Below are positions 9,792 through 19,141 of a DNA stretch of 64,000 bases, in pieces. Source of the stretch: an uncultured Draconibacterium sp. (lineage in GTDB: Bacteria; Bacteroidota; Bacteroidia; Bacteroidales; Prolixibacteraceae); NCBI RefSeq assembly GCF_963675065.1, contig NZ_OY775906.1, positions 1,156,001 to 1,220,000 of the forward strand, written 5' to 3'. The first letter of the stretch is position 1. Each line of letters opens with the position of its first letter. Both the position numbers and the translations under genes were made by a program. A model generated the notes under the pieces. The model saw nothing but the letters and a program-made list of their open reading frames with translations. It made no database searches and was not told the DNA's origin.

Positions 9792-10148
9792 ATGTTGAAT
9801 CAGTACGAAACCGTTTTCATTTGTACTCCCGTTTTATCTGAGCCACAGGTAAAGGAAGCGGTAAAAAAATTCAAGGATCTCATCACCGAAAATGGAGGTG
9901 AAATGATCCATGAAGAAGATTGGGGAATGAAAAAACTGGCTTACCCAATTCAAAAGAAGTCTACTGGCTTTTATCACTTGTTTGAGTTTAAAGCCGATCC
10001 TTCATTAATTACAAAATATGAAACTGAATTCCGTCGCGATGAGCGCGTTATCCGTTTTATGACTGTAAAACTCGACAAGTATGCTGTTGCATACAGCGAG
10101 AAGAGAAAAAAACTACAGAAAGCAAAAACCGAAAAAAAGGAGGATTAA
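9792..10148 (+). CDS. rpsF: 30S ribosomal protein bS6
   Basis: This 118-residue protein begins MLNQYETVFICTPVLS and contains the bS6 core (GGEMIHEEDWGMKKLAYPI, RRDERVIRFMTVKL). bS6 binds bS18 on the 30S platform. The ATG at 9792 is chosen over a TTG at 9786 because it gives the conserved N-terminus. First gene of a three-gene ribosomal operon with its own promoter. The lysine-rich tail is usual in this phylum. Confidence 0.97.
   Translation: MLNQYETVFICTPVLSEPQVKEAVKKFKDLITENGGEMIHEEDWGMKKLAYPIQKKSTGFYHLFEFKADPSLITKYETEFRRDERVIRFMTVKLDKYAVAYSEKRKKLQKAKTEKKED
10137..10143 (+). promoter_or_regulatory. Strong Shine-Dalgarno sequence of rpsR
   Basis: AAGGAGG ends eight bases before the rpsR ATG (10152), the ideal spacing, and overlaps the 3' end of rpsF. 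Most genes in this window show no such sequence. In Bacteroidota ribosomes the anti-Shine-Dalgarno is masked by bS21, bS18 and bS6, and strong SDs before the bS21 or bS18 gene have been proposed as autoregulatory sites, which fits this one. Confidence 0.88.
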
Positions 10149-10151
10149 ATC

Positions 10152-10418
10152 ATGGCACAAGGAAGTGAAATCAGATACCTGACTCCACCGTCAGTAGAGA
10201 TCAAAAAGAAAAAATATTGCCGTTTCAAGAAAAACGGAATCAAGTATGTTGATTACAAAGACCCTGAGTTTTTGAAGAAATTCCTTAACGAGCAAGGTAA
10301 AATTTTACCTCGTCGTATCACTGGAACTTCGTTAAAGTATCAGCGTAAAGTTGGCCAGGCTGTTAAACGTGCCCGCCAAGTTGCATTGTTACCATTTGTA
10401 ACCGACATGATGAAATAA
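10152..10418 (+). CDS. rpsR: 30S ribosomal protein bS18
   Basis: This 88-residue basic protein has the bS18 signature (CRFKKNGIKYVDYKDPEFL, KILPRRITGTSLKYQRKV). It pairs with bS6 on the 30S subunit close to the 3' end of 16S rRNA. The start lies 3 bases after the rpsF stop and is preceded by a full-strength AAGGAGG. Length and sequence are ordinary. Confidence 0.97.
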   Translation: MAQGSEIRYLTPPSVEIKKKKYCRFKKNGIKYVDYKDPEFLKKFLNEQGKILPRRITGTSLKYQRKVGQAVKRARQVALLPFVTDMMK

Positions 10419-10420
10419 GA

Positions 10421-10425
10421 GGAGG
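10421..10425 (+). promoter_or_regulatory. Shine-Dalgarno sequence of rplI
   Basis: GGAGG (within AGAGGAGG, 10418-10425) overlaps the rpsR stop codon and lies seven bases before the rplI ATG. It is the second strong SD in this operon and is unusual for the phylum. Confidence 0.8.
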
Positions 10426-10432
10426 ACTTGAA

Positions 10433-10879
10433 ATGGAAATTATATTATTACAAGACGTAGAGCGTTTAGGAAGCAAAAACGATATTGTTGAGGTAAAAGG
10501 TGGTTACGGACGTAACTTTCTGATCCCAACAAAAAAAGCAGTTGTTGCTACCGAGTCGGCCAAAAAAGTTTTGGCTGAGAACATTAAACAACGTGCTCAC
10601 AAAGAAGCGAAATTGAAAGAGGAAGCTACTAAAATTGCTGAGCAAATTGTTGCCAAGAAAATTTCTATTGGTGCTAAAACTAGTACTTCAGGCAAAATAT
10701 TTGGATCGGTTAATACCATCCAGTTGGCTGAAGCAATCAACAAAAAAGGATTTGAGATTGACCGCAAACAAATCTCTATTCCTGAAGACAGCATCAAAGA
10801 AATTGGTACTCATACTGCCAAAATCAAACTACACAAAGAAGTTGTGATTGAGATTGAATTTGAAGTTGTTGCGGAATAA
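10433..10879 (+). CDS. rplI: 50S ribosomal protein bL9
   Basis: This 148-residue protein starts with the bL9 N-terminal domain (MEIILLQDVERLGSKNDIVEVKGGYGRNFL), joined by a long lysine/alanine-rich helix (about 45-75) to the C-terminal domain (GKIFGSVNTIQLAEAI). bL9 sits at the base of the L1 stalk. Last gene of the rpsF-rpsR-rplI operon, closed by a strong terminator 35 bases downstream. Confidence 0.96.
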   Translation: MEIILLQDVERLGSKNDIVEVKGGYGRNFLIPTKKAVVATESAKKVLAENIKQRAHKEAKLKEEATKIAEQIVAKKISIGAKTSTSGKIFGSVNTIQLAEAINKKGFEIDRKQISIPEDSIKEIGTHTAKIKLHKEVVIEIEFEVVAE

Positions 10880-10912
10880 GCATATTTTTGCATACACAAT
10901 ACTAAAAACGGT

Positions 10913-10945
10913 AAAAGGGTTTCCATTTGGAAACCCTTTTTATTT
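10913..10945 (+). terminator. Terminator of the rpsF-rpsR-rplI operon
   Basis: An 11-bp perfect stem (AAAGGGTTTCC and GGAAACCCTTT) with a 4-base loop is followed by a T-rich tail at 10937-10945. On the minus strand it is also preceded by A residues and could serve the convergent LuxR-type gene. Confidence 0.88.
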
Positions 10946-10986
10946 GAATACAATTTCTCTGATGTAAGTCAAATCATTTCTTTCAA

Positions 10987-11658
10987 TTAGGAGGTAGCGC
11001 TTACCGAAAACCGACAATTCGGACAGATTGGTTTATGTTTATCACTAATTAAATTGTGCTGACAGGCATAAATCATCATTTGTAAATGATTAATGCTGCC
11101 CAGCTTTTCACGAATATTTTTCAAATGCGTACGCACAGTCGACTCACTAATATTTAGTGAATTTGCTACTGCATTGTGAGTTTCTTCTGTAATCCATGAC
11201 CCCAGAATCTGTTTCTCCCTACGGGTTAAATTGGATTCGTTCTGCTCGCTTTCTGAACAACTAAAAAATTTATCCAACGCCTTTGGACATAAATATTTTC
11301 CTGAACTTTTAATCTCCTGAATTGCAATAAAAATTTTTTCTGCCGAACAGCTTTTCACAATATAACCGTTAATAAAAGGCATAATCTTCACCATCAGTTC
11401 CTGCGATATTAATTCAGAGATCACCAGTATTTTTAAATGTGGAAATTTCAGGTTCAGATTCGACATATAGTCTATATATTTTATAGACCAAAGCTTAAAC
11501 TCAAAGATTATAATATCCGGACGTAAATCAGCAATTGCTTCTAAAGAGTTTTCACCATTATTTACCATTCCTATTATTTCAGAATGCTCATGTTGTACCA
11601 AATAAATTTTAAGGCATTCAGCAACCAACTTTTGATCGTAGGCAATTAATATTTTCAT
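10987..11658 (-). CDS. LuxR/NarL-type response regulator with degenerate receiver domain
   Basis: This 223-residue protein has a receiver domain (about 1-120) and a LuxR helix-turn-helix (about 148-205: LTRREKQILGSWI, ISESTVRTHLKNIREKLG). The start at 11658 (MKILIAYDQ) is preferred over an upstream ATG at 11691 because it gives the canonical receiver beta-1 strand. The phospho-acceptor aspartate is replaced by E53 (DIIIFEFKLW), and only one of the two usual acidic residues (D8) is present; the conserved lysine remains (GYIVKS). The C-terminus carries CPNC, unusual for the family. No sensor kinase lies nearby, so I infer phosphorylation-independent activity. Confidence 0.85.
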   Translation of the reverse strand: MKILIAYDQKLVAECLKIYLVQHEHSEIIGMVNNGENSLEAIADLRPDIIIFEFKLWSIKYIDYMSNLNLKFPHLKILVISELISQELMVKIMPFINGYIVKSCSAEKIFIAIQEIKSSGKYLCPKALDKFFSCSESEQNESNLTRREKQILGSWITEETHNAVANSLNISESTVRTHLKNIREKLGSINHLQMMIYACQHNLISDKHKPICPNCRFSVSATS

Positions 11659-11942
11659 GGTATCATTAAAAAAAGATGGAAAATAAAACAATCAAGTATC
11701 ATACAAGTTACAAAAAAATATAAAGAGGTGTTTACTCCAATCCGTATTATTGTTTAGAAATGATTCATTAATGTTTACCTCCTCCTACGAAAATGAGGAT
11801 ATAACTATGGCCAAAAGAGCAGTATAAAACCAACAATATCAGGATTGTCTTGCCTCTCCTATTTTTATAAATTGTTATTCCATTTAATAACAACCGTATT
11901 AAAACCAGGGGTTATTATTTATTAATCAAAAATTTCTTAACC

Positions 11943-13127
11943 ATGAAAACAATTATCCGTTATGCACACTATGTGTTTTTTTTGCTCCTAATGAGCTGCT
12001 TAACTATTCTTTTAAGTAACTGCCAAAAAGGCGATGTTTTCCCAAACGTTGATGATGACTCTGACCGGCCGGAATGGGCTGGAGGAGATACCGATTCAAA
12101 CAATCACATTAAAGGAAATGATGAATCAGGAACTACCCGTGGAGGAGACTATGGCGATTTATATGTTTTACTTAGAGACGACAATGGTGTTCCTGTAATG
12201 ACAACTGTTGATGTCGACATGGATGGCATAATTGAAGATGATGAACACTTTGTACAACCAATTGATGCGATTACCGGAACTACTATTGAGCTTGACCAAT
12301 ATGGCGAAGTTCCGGAATCGGCAAACCCAATTGAAGTGGACTTTGGTCGATTAAACATTGTACGTTCGCCTCAATCGGTTTTAGATCAGGCTTTCGAAGA
12401 AGCGATGAAAGTTATTGAAGCAGGCGATGATTTTACGCTTGATTTCTGCGGCCGGTTATCCATTTGGAATTATGATTTAGTTGTAACCGACTCGCTTGTT
12501 CTTACCAAAACCATCGATTCTCCCCGTGAAAATATGGCCATGTACCAATACTTAATGAAGTATATGTATGAAAATACTGAAGAGATCAGTAATCGAATGG
12601 CCTTCTTATCCGCTTATCAAATCGATCCATTATTGCTTGCAGCAGGATGTTTTTCAGCCGGGTCAGACAAAACCGGCACAGTTGATATTGATGAAGTAGT
12701 GTACATTAATGGTTTCCTTGATTGTTGTGGACTGAATCCAATTGAAAATGAATATGACTACGATTTTAACAACGACAACAATTATTACTTTAATTTCACT
12801 GAGCCAAAACTCGGTGATGCACAGTTTCAGTACAACCGTGGAGTTTATCAAGACCGATATATCCAGTTTATGGTTTGGGACAATGTTTATTATCCTTTAG
12901 ATGAAGACGGCATTTCAGAAGGCCCGGTATTTTCTATTTTTGACATTTTTGAAGGCAATGTTGATTTTAAAGGAATTGGAGCACAGCCAGAATTCACTTA
13001 TCGGTGGAACCAGTTTGCTCATGACAAAGTACAGGGTTTCGCAATAGCCGTTGATGATGCAGTACAAGTTTTAGACTATGTACATGGTGATTCAAATATT
13101 ATCTTCTTACCAAATTATCAACCTTAA
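11943..13127 (+). CDS. Putative lipoprotein of unknown function, acidic
   Basis: I do not recognise a family. The 394-residue protein begins with a hydrophobic signal and a lipobox-like LLSNC near residue 27, so it is probably a lipoprotein. The mature part is strongly acidic, with Asp-rich stretches near 36-60 and around VDVDMDGIIEDDEH. It lies 108 bases upstream of the giant secreted protease on the same strand, with a hairpin between, so the two may be expressed together. It could be an exported partner of the protease; this is inference from position only. Confidence 0.7.
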   Translation: MKTIIRYAHYVFFLLLMSCLTILLSNCQKGDVFPNVDDDSDRPEWAGGDTDSNNHIKGNDESGTTRGGDYGDLYVLLRDDNGVPVMTTVDVDMDGIIEDDEHFVQPIDAITGTTIELDQYGEVPESANPIEVDFGRLNIVRSPQSVLDQAFEEAMKVIEAGDDFTLDFCGRLSIWNYDLVVTDSLVLTKTIDSPRENMAMYQYLMKYMYENTEEISNRMAFLSAYQIDPLLLAAGCFSAGSDKTGTVDIDEVVYINGFLDCCGLNPIENEYDYDFNNDNNYYFNFTEPKLGDAQFQYNRGVYQDRYIQFMVWDNVYYPLDEDGISEGPVFSIFDIFEGNVDFKGIGAQPEFTYRWNQFAHDKVQGFAIAVDDAVQVLDYVHGDSNIIFLPNYQP

Positions 13128-13190
13128 ATATATAATCACCAGACAATTATGGGTTTATCAAATTTTTTCCGTGTAGTAATCTGATAAGTA

Positions 13191-13222
13191 ACCATCTGCC
13201 GTTCTCTGGCAGATGGTTCTTT
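13191..13222 (+). terminator. Hairpin between the lipoprotein and protease genes (terminator or attenuator)
   Basis: ACCATCTGCC (13191-13200) and GGCAGATGGT (13208-13217) form a perfect 10-bp stem with a 7-base loop, followed by TCTTT. It ends 18 bases before the protease ATG. It may terminate the lipoprotein transcript with partial read-through, or act in the protease 5' leader. Confidence 0.55.
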
Positions 13223-13235
13223 AAAATCCGGCAAT

Positions 13236-16200
13236 ATGCTTACACGTCGTACCACAGCCTCTCTTTTAAAAGTATGTATACTTTTTATCATTTACATTGG
13301 TACTCCCCACATTTTATCCGCGCAACAAAGCCGGATAGAAGAATCGAACAAATCGGAATTAAATCAGTTTGCCCGGCAAAAAAATGCCGGATGGACGGAA
13401 CAAAAGCGTATTGCTGATTCGGTAGCAACCAGCTTAAATATACCTGTATTTTATATTGAAGAAAACGGTCGTGTAGTTAGCCTTCAGCGCCTGGGACGCA
13501 ACAACAAACCTGTTTATTATGCCACCAACAATTTAAGTGTTGCCACAACTCTTGCAGTCGACCAGGTTTGGTCGGCAAGCAACGAATACCCTGAACTTTC
13601 TGGCGAAGGTGTTGAAATAAACCTGTGGGATGGAGGAACGGTTTTAGCTACGCATCAGGAGTTTCAAAGCCCCAATGGTTCGCGAATTACAATGCGCGAT
13701 TTAGATTTGCCCCTATCCGACCACTCAACGCATATTTCCGGTACAATGATCGCCATGGGTAATAAACCAGAAGCCAAAGGTATGGCTGGGCAAGCCCTTA
13801 TAAAAGGATGGGATTTAAATAATGATATTGCAGAAATGGCGAGCGCTGCTGCTGATGGAATAGCGATTTCAAATCATTCGTACGGACCATTATGCGGCTG
13901 GTATTATAATGCGCAAAACGAAAACTGGTATTGGTACGGTGATCCCAATATTTCAGCTATCGAAGACTATGAGTTTGGCTTTTACAGCGATGTGAGTGCC
14001 GACCTCGATTATATTGCACAGCTTGCCCCCTACTACCTCATAGTAAAATCGGCCGGAAACGATAGAAACGATGGCCCCGAAACAACGGTCTCACATTATG
14101 TGTGGAACGAAAACTGGGTACTGGTTAACGATGAACGCGATCCCGACGGTGGAGAAAATGGCTACGACTGTTTGTCTCCGGTAGCAGTAGCAAAAAATAT
14201 ACTTACAATTGGAGCTGTTGATGATGCCCAAAACATGACCAATTTTAGTGGCTTTGGCCCAACTGATGATGGGCGAATAAAACCAGATCTGGTTTCAGAT
14301 GGTGTTGATGTTTATTCGTCCATCTCTTCAACAATATCAAGTTACGATACCTACACCGGAACATCGATGTCTACAGCAGCTGCCACAGGTGCTAGCGCAC
14401 TTTTGCTTCAACTCCAAGACCTGCTTCGGCCCGAAGTAATATTAAGGTCTTCCACCCTAAAAAGTATTCTAATACACTCGGCTACCGACTTGGGAAATCC
14501 CGGGCCCGATTACAGTTTTGGTTGGGGTTTGATAAATCTAAAAGCCGCAGCCGACATTATTTACAAGAATTCTAACAATCAGGGTAAAAATATATTTGAG
14601 GAAGTTTTGAATGAAGGAGAAGAAATTACAATCCCTGTAACAACGGCTAGTGACGCCCCTTATTTAAAAGCCACGATTTGTTGGACAGATCCGGCCGGAC
14701 AAGCTTCCTCTCCGGCGCTGAATCAACGAACAAGCAAACTCGTAAACGATCTTAATTTAACGGTAGAAAATACAACTACCGGGCAATCTTTACCGCCCTG
14801 GGTGCTCAATGTTGAAAGTCCGGAAGATTCCGCAACATATAGTACAAATCATGTTGACAATGTAGAACAGGTGTATTTTACAAATCCCGGAGATAATGAT
14901 TTTAATATCAGAATTTCACATTCAGGAACTCTTTCCGGAGGATCGCAAGCATTTAGTTTGGTAGTAACCGGTATTGAAACATTGTCGGGAATATTTCCTC
15001 CTCAAAACTTAAGCTATGCTATCGAAGAATCCGCTATCGTACTCAGCTGGGATCCCCCTGTTTCAGGACGTCCTGACAAATATAAAATCTATCGATATGG
15101 TTCTTATCTGGCCGAGAGTTCCACACCCACATATACTGATGCATCAATTGTATTCGATAATGAATATTCGTATTTCGTAACAGCGGTTTATTTTATCGAC
15201 AACGAAGAAACCGAAAGCCTTGGATCCAATGAAATTATAATTTACCCACGAACGGCCCAATCGTTGCCCTATATCGTTGATTTCGAATCGGAGACAAATG
15301 ATGTGCAGATAAAAAACAACTTATCAGGCTGGCAATGGGGAGATAACGAATCGCTAAATTGTTACTACCTCGATTTTTCAACCGATACTTCTAAATTTAT
15401 TGCAGCTGATTCTTATTCAGCAGGAGAAGCGGTTCATGTTTCCGATATTGCGGCAACTCCCCCGTTATTGCTAGCCAATTATTCAAACGTTACACTTTCA
15501 TTCGACTATTTATTAAAAACCGGAATTTATGATGCTATTGATGAATTACATGTGGTTTACAAAAAACAGGAAGAAACGGAGTGGCATGAATACATTAACC
15601 TGGAAAAGGCTGTTGTTTGGGCACATAAAATAGTTGAATTGCCCCCGGAAATTTGCAAAAACGGTACACAACTGGGATTTTATTACGACGATCTTTACCA
15701 ATGGGGAATGGGCGCCGGATTGGATAACATCTCTGTTTCGGGCGAAGAAGAACCTCGTGTTACGGACCTTACAATAACCGCGTTAAACTACCCTTTCTCA
15801 GCATGCTCTTTTTCCAACGACGAAAAGGTAGCTATTGTAATCAAAAATCTCGGACCTGATGCAGCTTTGGCCGGCGACAGTATTACACTTCAAATGACTT
15901 GCACTTCGAACGAAAGTATTGAAGAAACAGTGGTGCTTACAACATCTCTTTTAACCAACGAAGTAGTAAGTTATGAAATGAACAGTTATCTTGATTTAAG
16001 CGATGAACTGAGCTACATAGTAGAATTCCTGCTGGCTTGTCCGCTTGACACTAACGTTGCCAATAATACGTTCGAGAAGACCATCGAAACATACGGCACT
16101 CCTCAACCAACAATAGTTACAACTGACCTCACATTTTGTCAGTATGAGTCTCAGATTCTTATCGAAGCACTTCCAGAAGGAGGCGTGTTTTCGGGCGAAG

Positions 16201-19031
16201 GAGTTTCCGGGCTTTACTTCTCTCCTGTCTTTGCCGGGCCGGGAACACATACCTTAAGCTACACTGTAACAGACGTGAATGGCTGCATCGGAGAAACAAC
16301 GTTTCAGGTAGTTGTGGATTCTGTACCACATCCGGAAATTCTTAATTCAGAGCTCTCCTTTTGTGAAGACCAGCAACCTGTTCTAATTGAAGTACTTCCC
16401 GAAGGCGGTATACTTTCCGGAGTTGGGGTTTCCGAGCTTTATTTCGATCCGGCAATTGCAGGAACGGGAACACACACTTTAACTTACTCAGTAACTGAAA
16501 ATGCTTGCACGGGTGAAACTGAATTCCAGGTCATCGTCGATTCTTCGATCCATCCTGAAATTTTAAATGACAATCTTTCTTTTTGCGAAGATCAGCAGCC
16601 TGTTTTAATGGAAGCAGTGCCAGAAGGCGGTATACTTTCCGGAGTTGGGGTTTCCGAGCTTTATTTCGATCCGGCAATTGCAGGAACGGGAACACACACT
16701 TTAACTTACTCGGTAACTGAAAATGCTTGCACGGGTGAAACTGAATTCCAGGTCATCGTAGATTCTTCGATCCATCCTGAAATTTTAAATGACAATCTTT
16801 CTTTTTGCGAAGATCAGCAGCCTGTTTTAATGGAAGCAGTGCCAGAAGGTGGTATACTTTCCGGAACAGGTGTTTCAGAGCTTTATTTTGATCCGGCAAT
16901 TGCAGGAACGGGAACACACACTTTAACTTACACGGTAACTGAAAACGAATGCACTGATGAAACTGAATTCCAGGTAATTGTAGATTCCGTAATTCAACCT
17001 CAAATTTTGAATGACAACCTTTCCTTCTGCGAAGATCACCAGCCCGTTTTAATCGAAGCAGTGCCAGAAGGTGGTATGCTTTCCGGAACAGGTGTTTCAG
17101 AGCTTTATTTCGATCCGGCAATTGCAGGACCGGGAACGCATACCCTAACATACATTGTAACTGAAAACGACTGCACAGGTGAAACTGAATTTCAAGTAAT
17201 TGTGGACTCTGTAATTCATCCTCAAATTTTGAATGATAACCTTTCTTTCTGCGAAGATCAGCCGACTGTTTTAATCGAGGCAATTCCTGAAGGCGGAATA
17301 CTTTCCGGGACTGGCGTTTCAGGGCTTTATTTTGATCCGTCAGTGGCCGGAGCAGGAACACACACTTTAACTTACACGGTAACTGAAAACGAATGCACTG
17401 ATGAAACCGAATTCCAGGTAATTGTAGATTCCGTAATTCAACCTCAAATTTTGAATGACAACCTCTCCTTCTGCGAAGATCACCAGCCCGTTTTTATCGA
17501 AGCAGTGCCAGAAGGTGGTATACTTTCCGGAACAGGTGTTTCAGAGCTTTATTTTGATCCGTCAGTGGCCGGAGCAGGAACACACACTTTAACTTACACG
17601 GTAACTGAAAACGAATGCACTGATGAAACCGAATTCCAGGTAATTGTAGATTCCGTAATTCAACCTCAAATTTTGAATGACAACCTCTCCTTCTGCGAAG
17701 ATCACCAGCCCGTTTTTATCGAAGCAGTGCCAGAAGGTGGTATACTTTCCGGAACAGGTGTTTCAGAGCTTTATTTTGACCCGGCTGTGGCAAAACCGGG
17801 AACGCATACACTATCTTACACGGTAACTGAAAACGAATGCACTGGTGAAACCGAATTCCAGGTCATTGTGGATTCCGTAATTCAACCTCAAATTTTGAAT
17901 GACAACCTTTCCTTCTGCAAAGACCACCAACCTGTTTTAATCCAAGCAATTCCCGAAGGCGGAGTACTTTCAGGGGCTGGTGTTTCCGGTCTCTATTTTG
18001 ATCCGTCAATTGCCGGCCCCGGAACGCATACGTTAACTTACACCGTAATAGAAAACGAATGTACAGGTGAAACTGAATTCCAGGTTATTGTCGATTCTGT
18101 GATTCATCCTCAAATTTTGAATGACAACCTTTCCTTCTGCGAAGATCACCAACCCGTTTTAATTGAAGCAGTGCCAGCGGGCGGTGTACTTTCGGGCACA
18201 GGTGTTTCAGAGCTTTATTTCGATCCGGCAATTGCAGGACCGGGAACGCATACCCTAACATACATTGTAACTGAAAACGCTTGCATTGGTGAAGCCGAAT
18301 TTCAGGTAATTGTGGATTCCGTAATTCATCCTCAAATTTTGAATGACAACCTTTCCTTTTGCGAAGATCACCAATCCGTTTTAATCGAAGCAGTGCCAGA
18401 AGGTGGTGTACTTTCGGGCACAGGTGTTTCAGAGCTTTATTTTGACCCGGCTGTGACAGGACCGGGAACACATACGCTAACTTACACGGTAACTGAAAAC
18501 GATTGTACAGGAGAATTTGTATTCCAAATTGTTGTTTACGAAAAAACAGAAGTTGATCTTGGTCCTGATCAGGTTTTAGGAATTGAAGATTCCATATCCC
18601 TAAATATTCCAAACTCGGATTGTTCAATTATTTGGTGCAATGGCTCAACCGAAGCCTATCTTACAATTGTTGCCAGCGAACTCGGACTGGGCATCCATCC
18701 GGTTTGGGTAAAAGTTTTCAATGAAAGTTCTTGTTATTCGACAGACACCATGTTTGTTACCGTGGAAAATTTTAATGCTGTTACGGAGGAGGAAACTAAG
18801 GACGGAATTCTTATATATCCAAATCCTGCAAATAAAGGATTTACAGTGCAGTTAAATCAAAATGAAACAATTGATGAGCTAATAGTATTTACGACCACAG
18901 GGGAAATGCTGATAAATAAGCAGGCGGCAACAACCTCCTATTTTGATATTTCGTTTCTCTCATCAGGCGTATATTTCATAAAAATAAAAACAAACCTGCG
19001 AACGGCACAAATATGCCTGCTAAAACTATAA
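13236..19031 (+). CDS. Giant secreted subtilisin-like (S8) protease with repeat region and type IX secretion tail
   Basis: This 1931-residue protein has a signal peptide (about 1-29), then an S8 peptidase domain (about 100-450) with the triad D132 (LWDGG), H163 (DHSTHISGT) and S377 (GTSMST) plus N275 (AGND) as likely oxyanion residue. A beta-sandwich and a fibronectin III-like domain (about 585-675) follow, then a jelly-roll-like region (about 680-845), a CARDB-like segment, eleven tandem 74-residue repeats (about 956-1770) and a C-terminal sorting domain (about 1845-1931: IYPNPANKGF, GVYFIKIKT). The tail marks export by the type IX (Por) system and probably surface anchoring. The repeats probably act as a stalk or binding region. 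All triad residues are present, so activity is expected. It follows the acidic lipoprotein gene. Confidence 0.9.
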   Translation: MLTRRTTASLLKVCILFIIYIGTPHILSAQQSRIEESNKSELNQFARQKNAGWTEQKRIADSVATSLNIPVFYIEENGRVVSLQRLGRNNKPVYYATNNLSVATTLAVDQVWSASNEYPELSGEGVEINLWDGGTVLATHQEFQSPNGSRITMRDLDLPLSDHSTHISGTMIAMGNKPEAKGMAGQALIKGWDLNNDIAEMASAAADGIAISNHSYGPLCGWYYNAQNENWYWYGDPNISAIEDYEFGFYSDVSADLDYIAQLAPYYLIVKSAGNDRNDGPETTVSHYVWNENWVLVNDERDPDGGENGYDCLSPVAVAKNILTIGAVDDAQNMTNFSGFGPTDDGRIKPDLVSDGVDVYSSISSTISSYDTYTGTSMSTAAATGASALLLQLQDLLRPEVILRSSTLKSILIHSATDLGNPGPDYSFGWGLINLKAAADIIYKNSNNQGKNIFEEVLNEGEEITIPVTTASDAPYLKATICWTDPAGQASSPALNQRTSKLVNDLNLTVENTTTGQSLPPWVLNVESPEDSATYSTNHVDNVEQVYFTNPGDNDFNIRISHSGTLSGGSQAFSLVVTGIETLSGIFPPQNLSYAIEESAIVLSWDPPVSGRPDKYKIYRYGSYLAESSTPTYTDASIVFDNEYSYFVTAVYFIDNEETESLGSNEIIIYPRTAQSLPYIVDFESETNDVQIKNNLSGWQWGDNESLNCYYLDFSTDTSKFIAADSYSAGEAVHVSDIAATPPLLLANYSNVTLSFDYLLKTGIYDAIDELHVVYKKQEETEWHEYINLEKAVVWAHKIVELPPEICKNGTQLGFYYDDLYQWGMGAGLDNISVSGEEEPRVTDLTITALNYPFSACSFSNDEKVAIVIKNLGPDAALAGDSITLQMTCTSNESIEETVVLTTSLLTNEVVSYEMNSYLDLSDELSYIVEFLLACPLDTNVANNTFEKTIETYGTPQPTIVTTDLTFCQYESQILIEALPEGGVFSGEGVSGLYFSPVFAGPGTHTLSYTVTDVNGCIGETTFQVVVDSVPHPEILNSELSFCEDQQPVLIEVLPEGGILSGVGVSELYFDPAIAGTGTHTLTYSVTENACTGETEFQVIVDSSIHPEILNDNLSFCEDQQPVLMEAVPEGGILSGVGVSELYFDPAIAGTGTHTLTYSVTENACTGETEFQVIVDSSIHPEILNDNLSFCEDQQPVLMEAVPEGGILSGTGVSELYFDPAIAGTGTHTLTYTVTENECTDETEFQVIVDSVIQPQILNDNLSFCEDHQPVLIEAVPEGGMLSGTGVSELYFDPAIAGPGTHTLTYIVTENDCTGETEFQVIVDSVIHPQILNDNLSFCEDQPTVLIEAIPEGGILSGTGVSGLYFDPSVAGAGTHTLTYTVTENECTDETEFQVIVDSVIQPQILNDNLSFCEDHQPVFIEAVPEGGILSGTGVSELYFDPSVAGAGTHTLTYTVTENECTDETEFQVIVDSVIQPQILNDNLSFCEDHQPVFIEAVPEGGILSGTGVSELYFDPAVAKPGTHTLSYTVTENECTGETEFQVIVDSVIQPQILNDNLSFCKDHQPVLIQAIPEGGVLSGAGVSGLYFDPSIAGPGTHTLTYTVIENECTGETEFQVIVDSVIHPQILNDNLSFCEDHQPVLIEAVPAGGVLSGTGVSELYFDPAIAGPGTHTLTYIVTENACIGEAEFQVIVDSVIHPQILNDNLSFCEDHQSVLIEAVPEGGVLSGTGVSELYFDPAVTGPGTHTLTYTVTENDCTGEFVFQIVVYEKTEVDLGPDQVLGIEDSISLNIPNSDCSIIWCNGSTEAYLTIVASELGLGIHPVWVKVFNESSCYSTDTMFVTVENFNAVTEEETKDGILIYPNPANKGFTVQLNQNETIDELIVFTTTGEMLINKQAATTSYFDISFLSSGVYFIKIKTNLRTAQICLLKL
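16101..18546 (+). repeat. Eleven in-frame tandem repeats, period 222 bp, in the protease gene
   Basis: Each unit encodes 74 residues with the core ILNDNLSFCEDHQPVLIEA, then GGILSGTGVSELYFDP, GTHTLTYTVTEN, a Cys, and EFQVIVDS; the first unit has 75 and is the most diverged. The period can be read directly from GAAATTTTAAATGACAA at 16557 and 16779. Adjacent units 2-4 and 6-8 are nearly identical in DNA, indicating recent duplication or gene conversion. Two cysteines per unit are conserved in every copy. Confidence 0.93.
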
Positions 19032-19141
19032 TAAGCACTGAACTTGATTGTAATACAAATGAGTGCTAAAATTCTCGGCAGCCGAGAAATATTAATGGCT
19101 GTAGATGATAAAATCGATATTTTGACTTTATACCCCTTGCT

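Noticed and set aside
16753..17361. Minus-strand frame of 202 codons inside the protease gene
   Set aside because: It is antisense to the tandem repeats and owes its length to their period; it has no start context and its composition is not protein-like. The same holds for 18085-18627.
16101..18546. Regular repeats as a possible CRISPR array
   Set aside because: The period is 222 bp, units are coding and in frame, and there are no short repeats with unique spacers.
19070..19086. Hairpin TTCTCGG-CAG-CCGAGAA after the protease gene as a terminator
   Set aside because: There is no T-run and the stem is only seven base pairs with a three-base loop.
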